A model generated the notes under the pieces. The model worked only from the letters and a program-made list of their open reading frames with translations. It was not told the origin of the DNA and did no database searches. 64,000 bases of DNA from positions 620,001 through 684,000 of the forward strand of contig BAAHQB010000086.1 in NCBI GenBank assembly GCA_054601695.1, in the 5' to 3' direction. Made by a program: the position numbers and the translations under genes. The stretch comes from Amorphochlora amoebiformis. Lineage: Eukaryota; Cercozoa; Chlorarachniophyceae. This document shows, piece by piece, positions 54,242 through 64,000 of the stretch; the stretch's first letter is position 1; each line of letters begins with the position of its first letter.

Positions 54242-54808
54242 TTTACGTCAGAAGTCGACTACGTCTAGTAGGTTGCAGTACTATCGATATCTAGACATAG
54301 TAGACCTACTGGCTTACAGGATTCATTGTTCCAAACTACCAAAAACTAGCACGATTCCGTCATCATGCATTCAAGGAGTTCGATTATGTTCGATAATATC
54401 TACTGATCCAGATATATAATATATGATTATATGTGGATTATTTACAGCATGTGATAATTGATGTAGTATTAGATCTAGCTAGATCCGTTGAATAGATATC
54501 CCAGATATCTTTTAGATGTATTACTAGTGTATTGCTACAATATTAAGCCACAACGACAGTATTGATTTATTGTAATTGTCTACTGATAATAGCAACCATG
54601 ATCTAGATGATATATCTAGTATATCTAGTAATCACTAGAATCAGATAATCTAGATAATATATTAATACTAGTAATATTCGATTATCATCTGGATCTACAC
54701 TAAGCTAGGAAAAATTGAAGTTATTCTCTTATTAATTAGCTGCAACTTTTGGTTGATTTTGGGGTACACTAGGTACAACTATGATAGAACGTTTATGTGA
54801 CCCAGACC
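54242..54808. other. Convergent spacer between genes F and H, CTAG-rich
   Basis: This 567-bp stretch has no long microsatellite. CTAG occurs about 13 times, often as tctaga or actagt (gatctagctagatcc, atctagtatatctagtaatc). No exon is supported. Confidence 0.6.
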
Positions 54809-63690
<8,882 letters not shown>

Positions 63691-63753
63691 CTGGAATCGA
63701 CATCTTTAGCACTGGCCTTCATTACATATATATATATATACACATATGCATAC

Positions 63754-63789
<36 letters not shown>

Positions 63790-63834
63790 TGTATATATTT
63801 ATATATTATCTGTGTATGCATATTTAGTTATGTG

Positions 63835-63894
<60 letters not shown>

Positions 63895-64000
63895 ATGTAT
63901 ATGTATATGTATATAACATTATGCATGTACTATACTTGCATATACTATACTTAATTACATATATATATATACATATGTATATATATATATATATATTTGG

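Overview
The window is nuclear DNA of an intron-rich eukaryote, most likely a protist. GT-AG introns (and two GC-AG introns) separate exons of about 15-290 nt, many short TTAGGG/CCCTAA arrays are present, and most non-coding sequence is (TA)n microsatellite. I cannot name the lineage. Long open frames reading as Tyr-Ile, Ser-Leu, Thr-Tyr-Ile-His or Arg-Val repeats are simply translated repeats. The real coding sequence is a set of small non-repetitive islands bounded by splice sites. Chaining islands by splice phase gives six gene models.

Layout, left to right: gene A (+, 5' end outside the window, stop at 4202) is the C-terminal part of an SLC17/PHT4-like anion transporter. Gene B (-, 4868-12346) is an unrecognised protein of about 440 aa. 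Gene C (+, 12478-15068) is a 250-aa EF-hand protein with an N-myristoylation-type start. Gene E (-, 15746-34419) is a sugar-transporter-like major facilitator of about 750 aa in 30 exons. Gene F (+, 34604-54241) is a 730-aa amino-acid/auxin-permease-type transporter in about 38 exons. Gene H (-, 54809 to beyond the right edge) is an unrecognised protein with a C-terminal membrane segment. Orientation alternates strictly: A> <B C> <E F> <H. Divergent starts are separated by 131 and about 184 bp. Convergent ends are separated by 567-677 bp of microsatellite-free, CTAG-rich sequence.

Coding sequence is only about 11-12 percent of genes E and F. Introns are filled with (TA)n, GA/CT tracts, tetranucleotide and 19-95 bp minisatellites, telomere-like arrays and a dispersed element containing GTCCTCGGACTAAGACATGC. 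The most unusual feature is repeated: beside many exons lie one to five truncated copies of the same exon edge. These often retain the splice site and are separated by (TA)n. Three membrane transporters for different solute classes share the window. No RNA gene, CRISPR array or classical transposase was seen.

Gene models were built by eye from splice signals, reading phase and family motifs. Individual microexons may be wrong, and transcript data would settle them.
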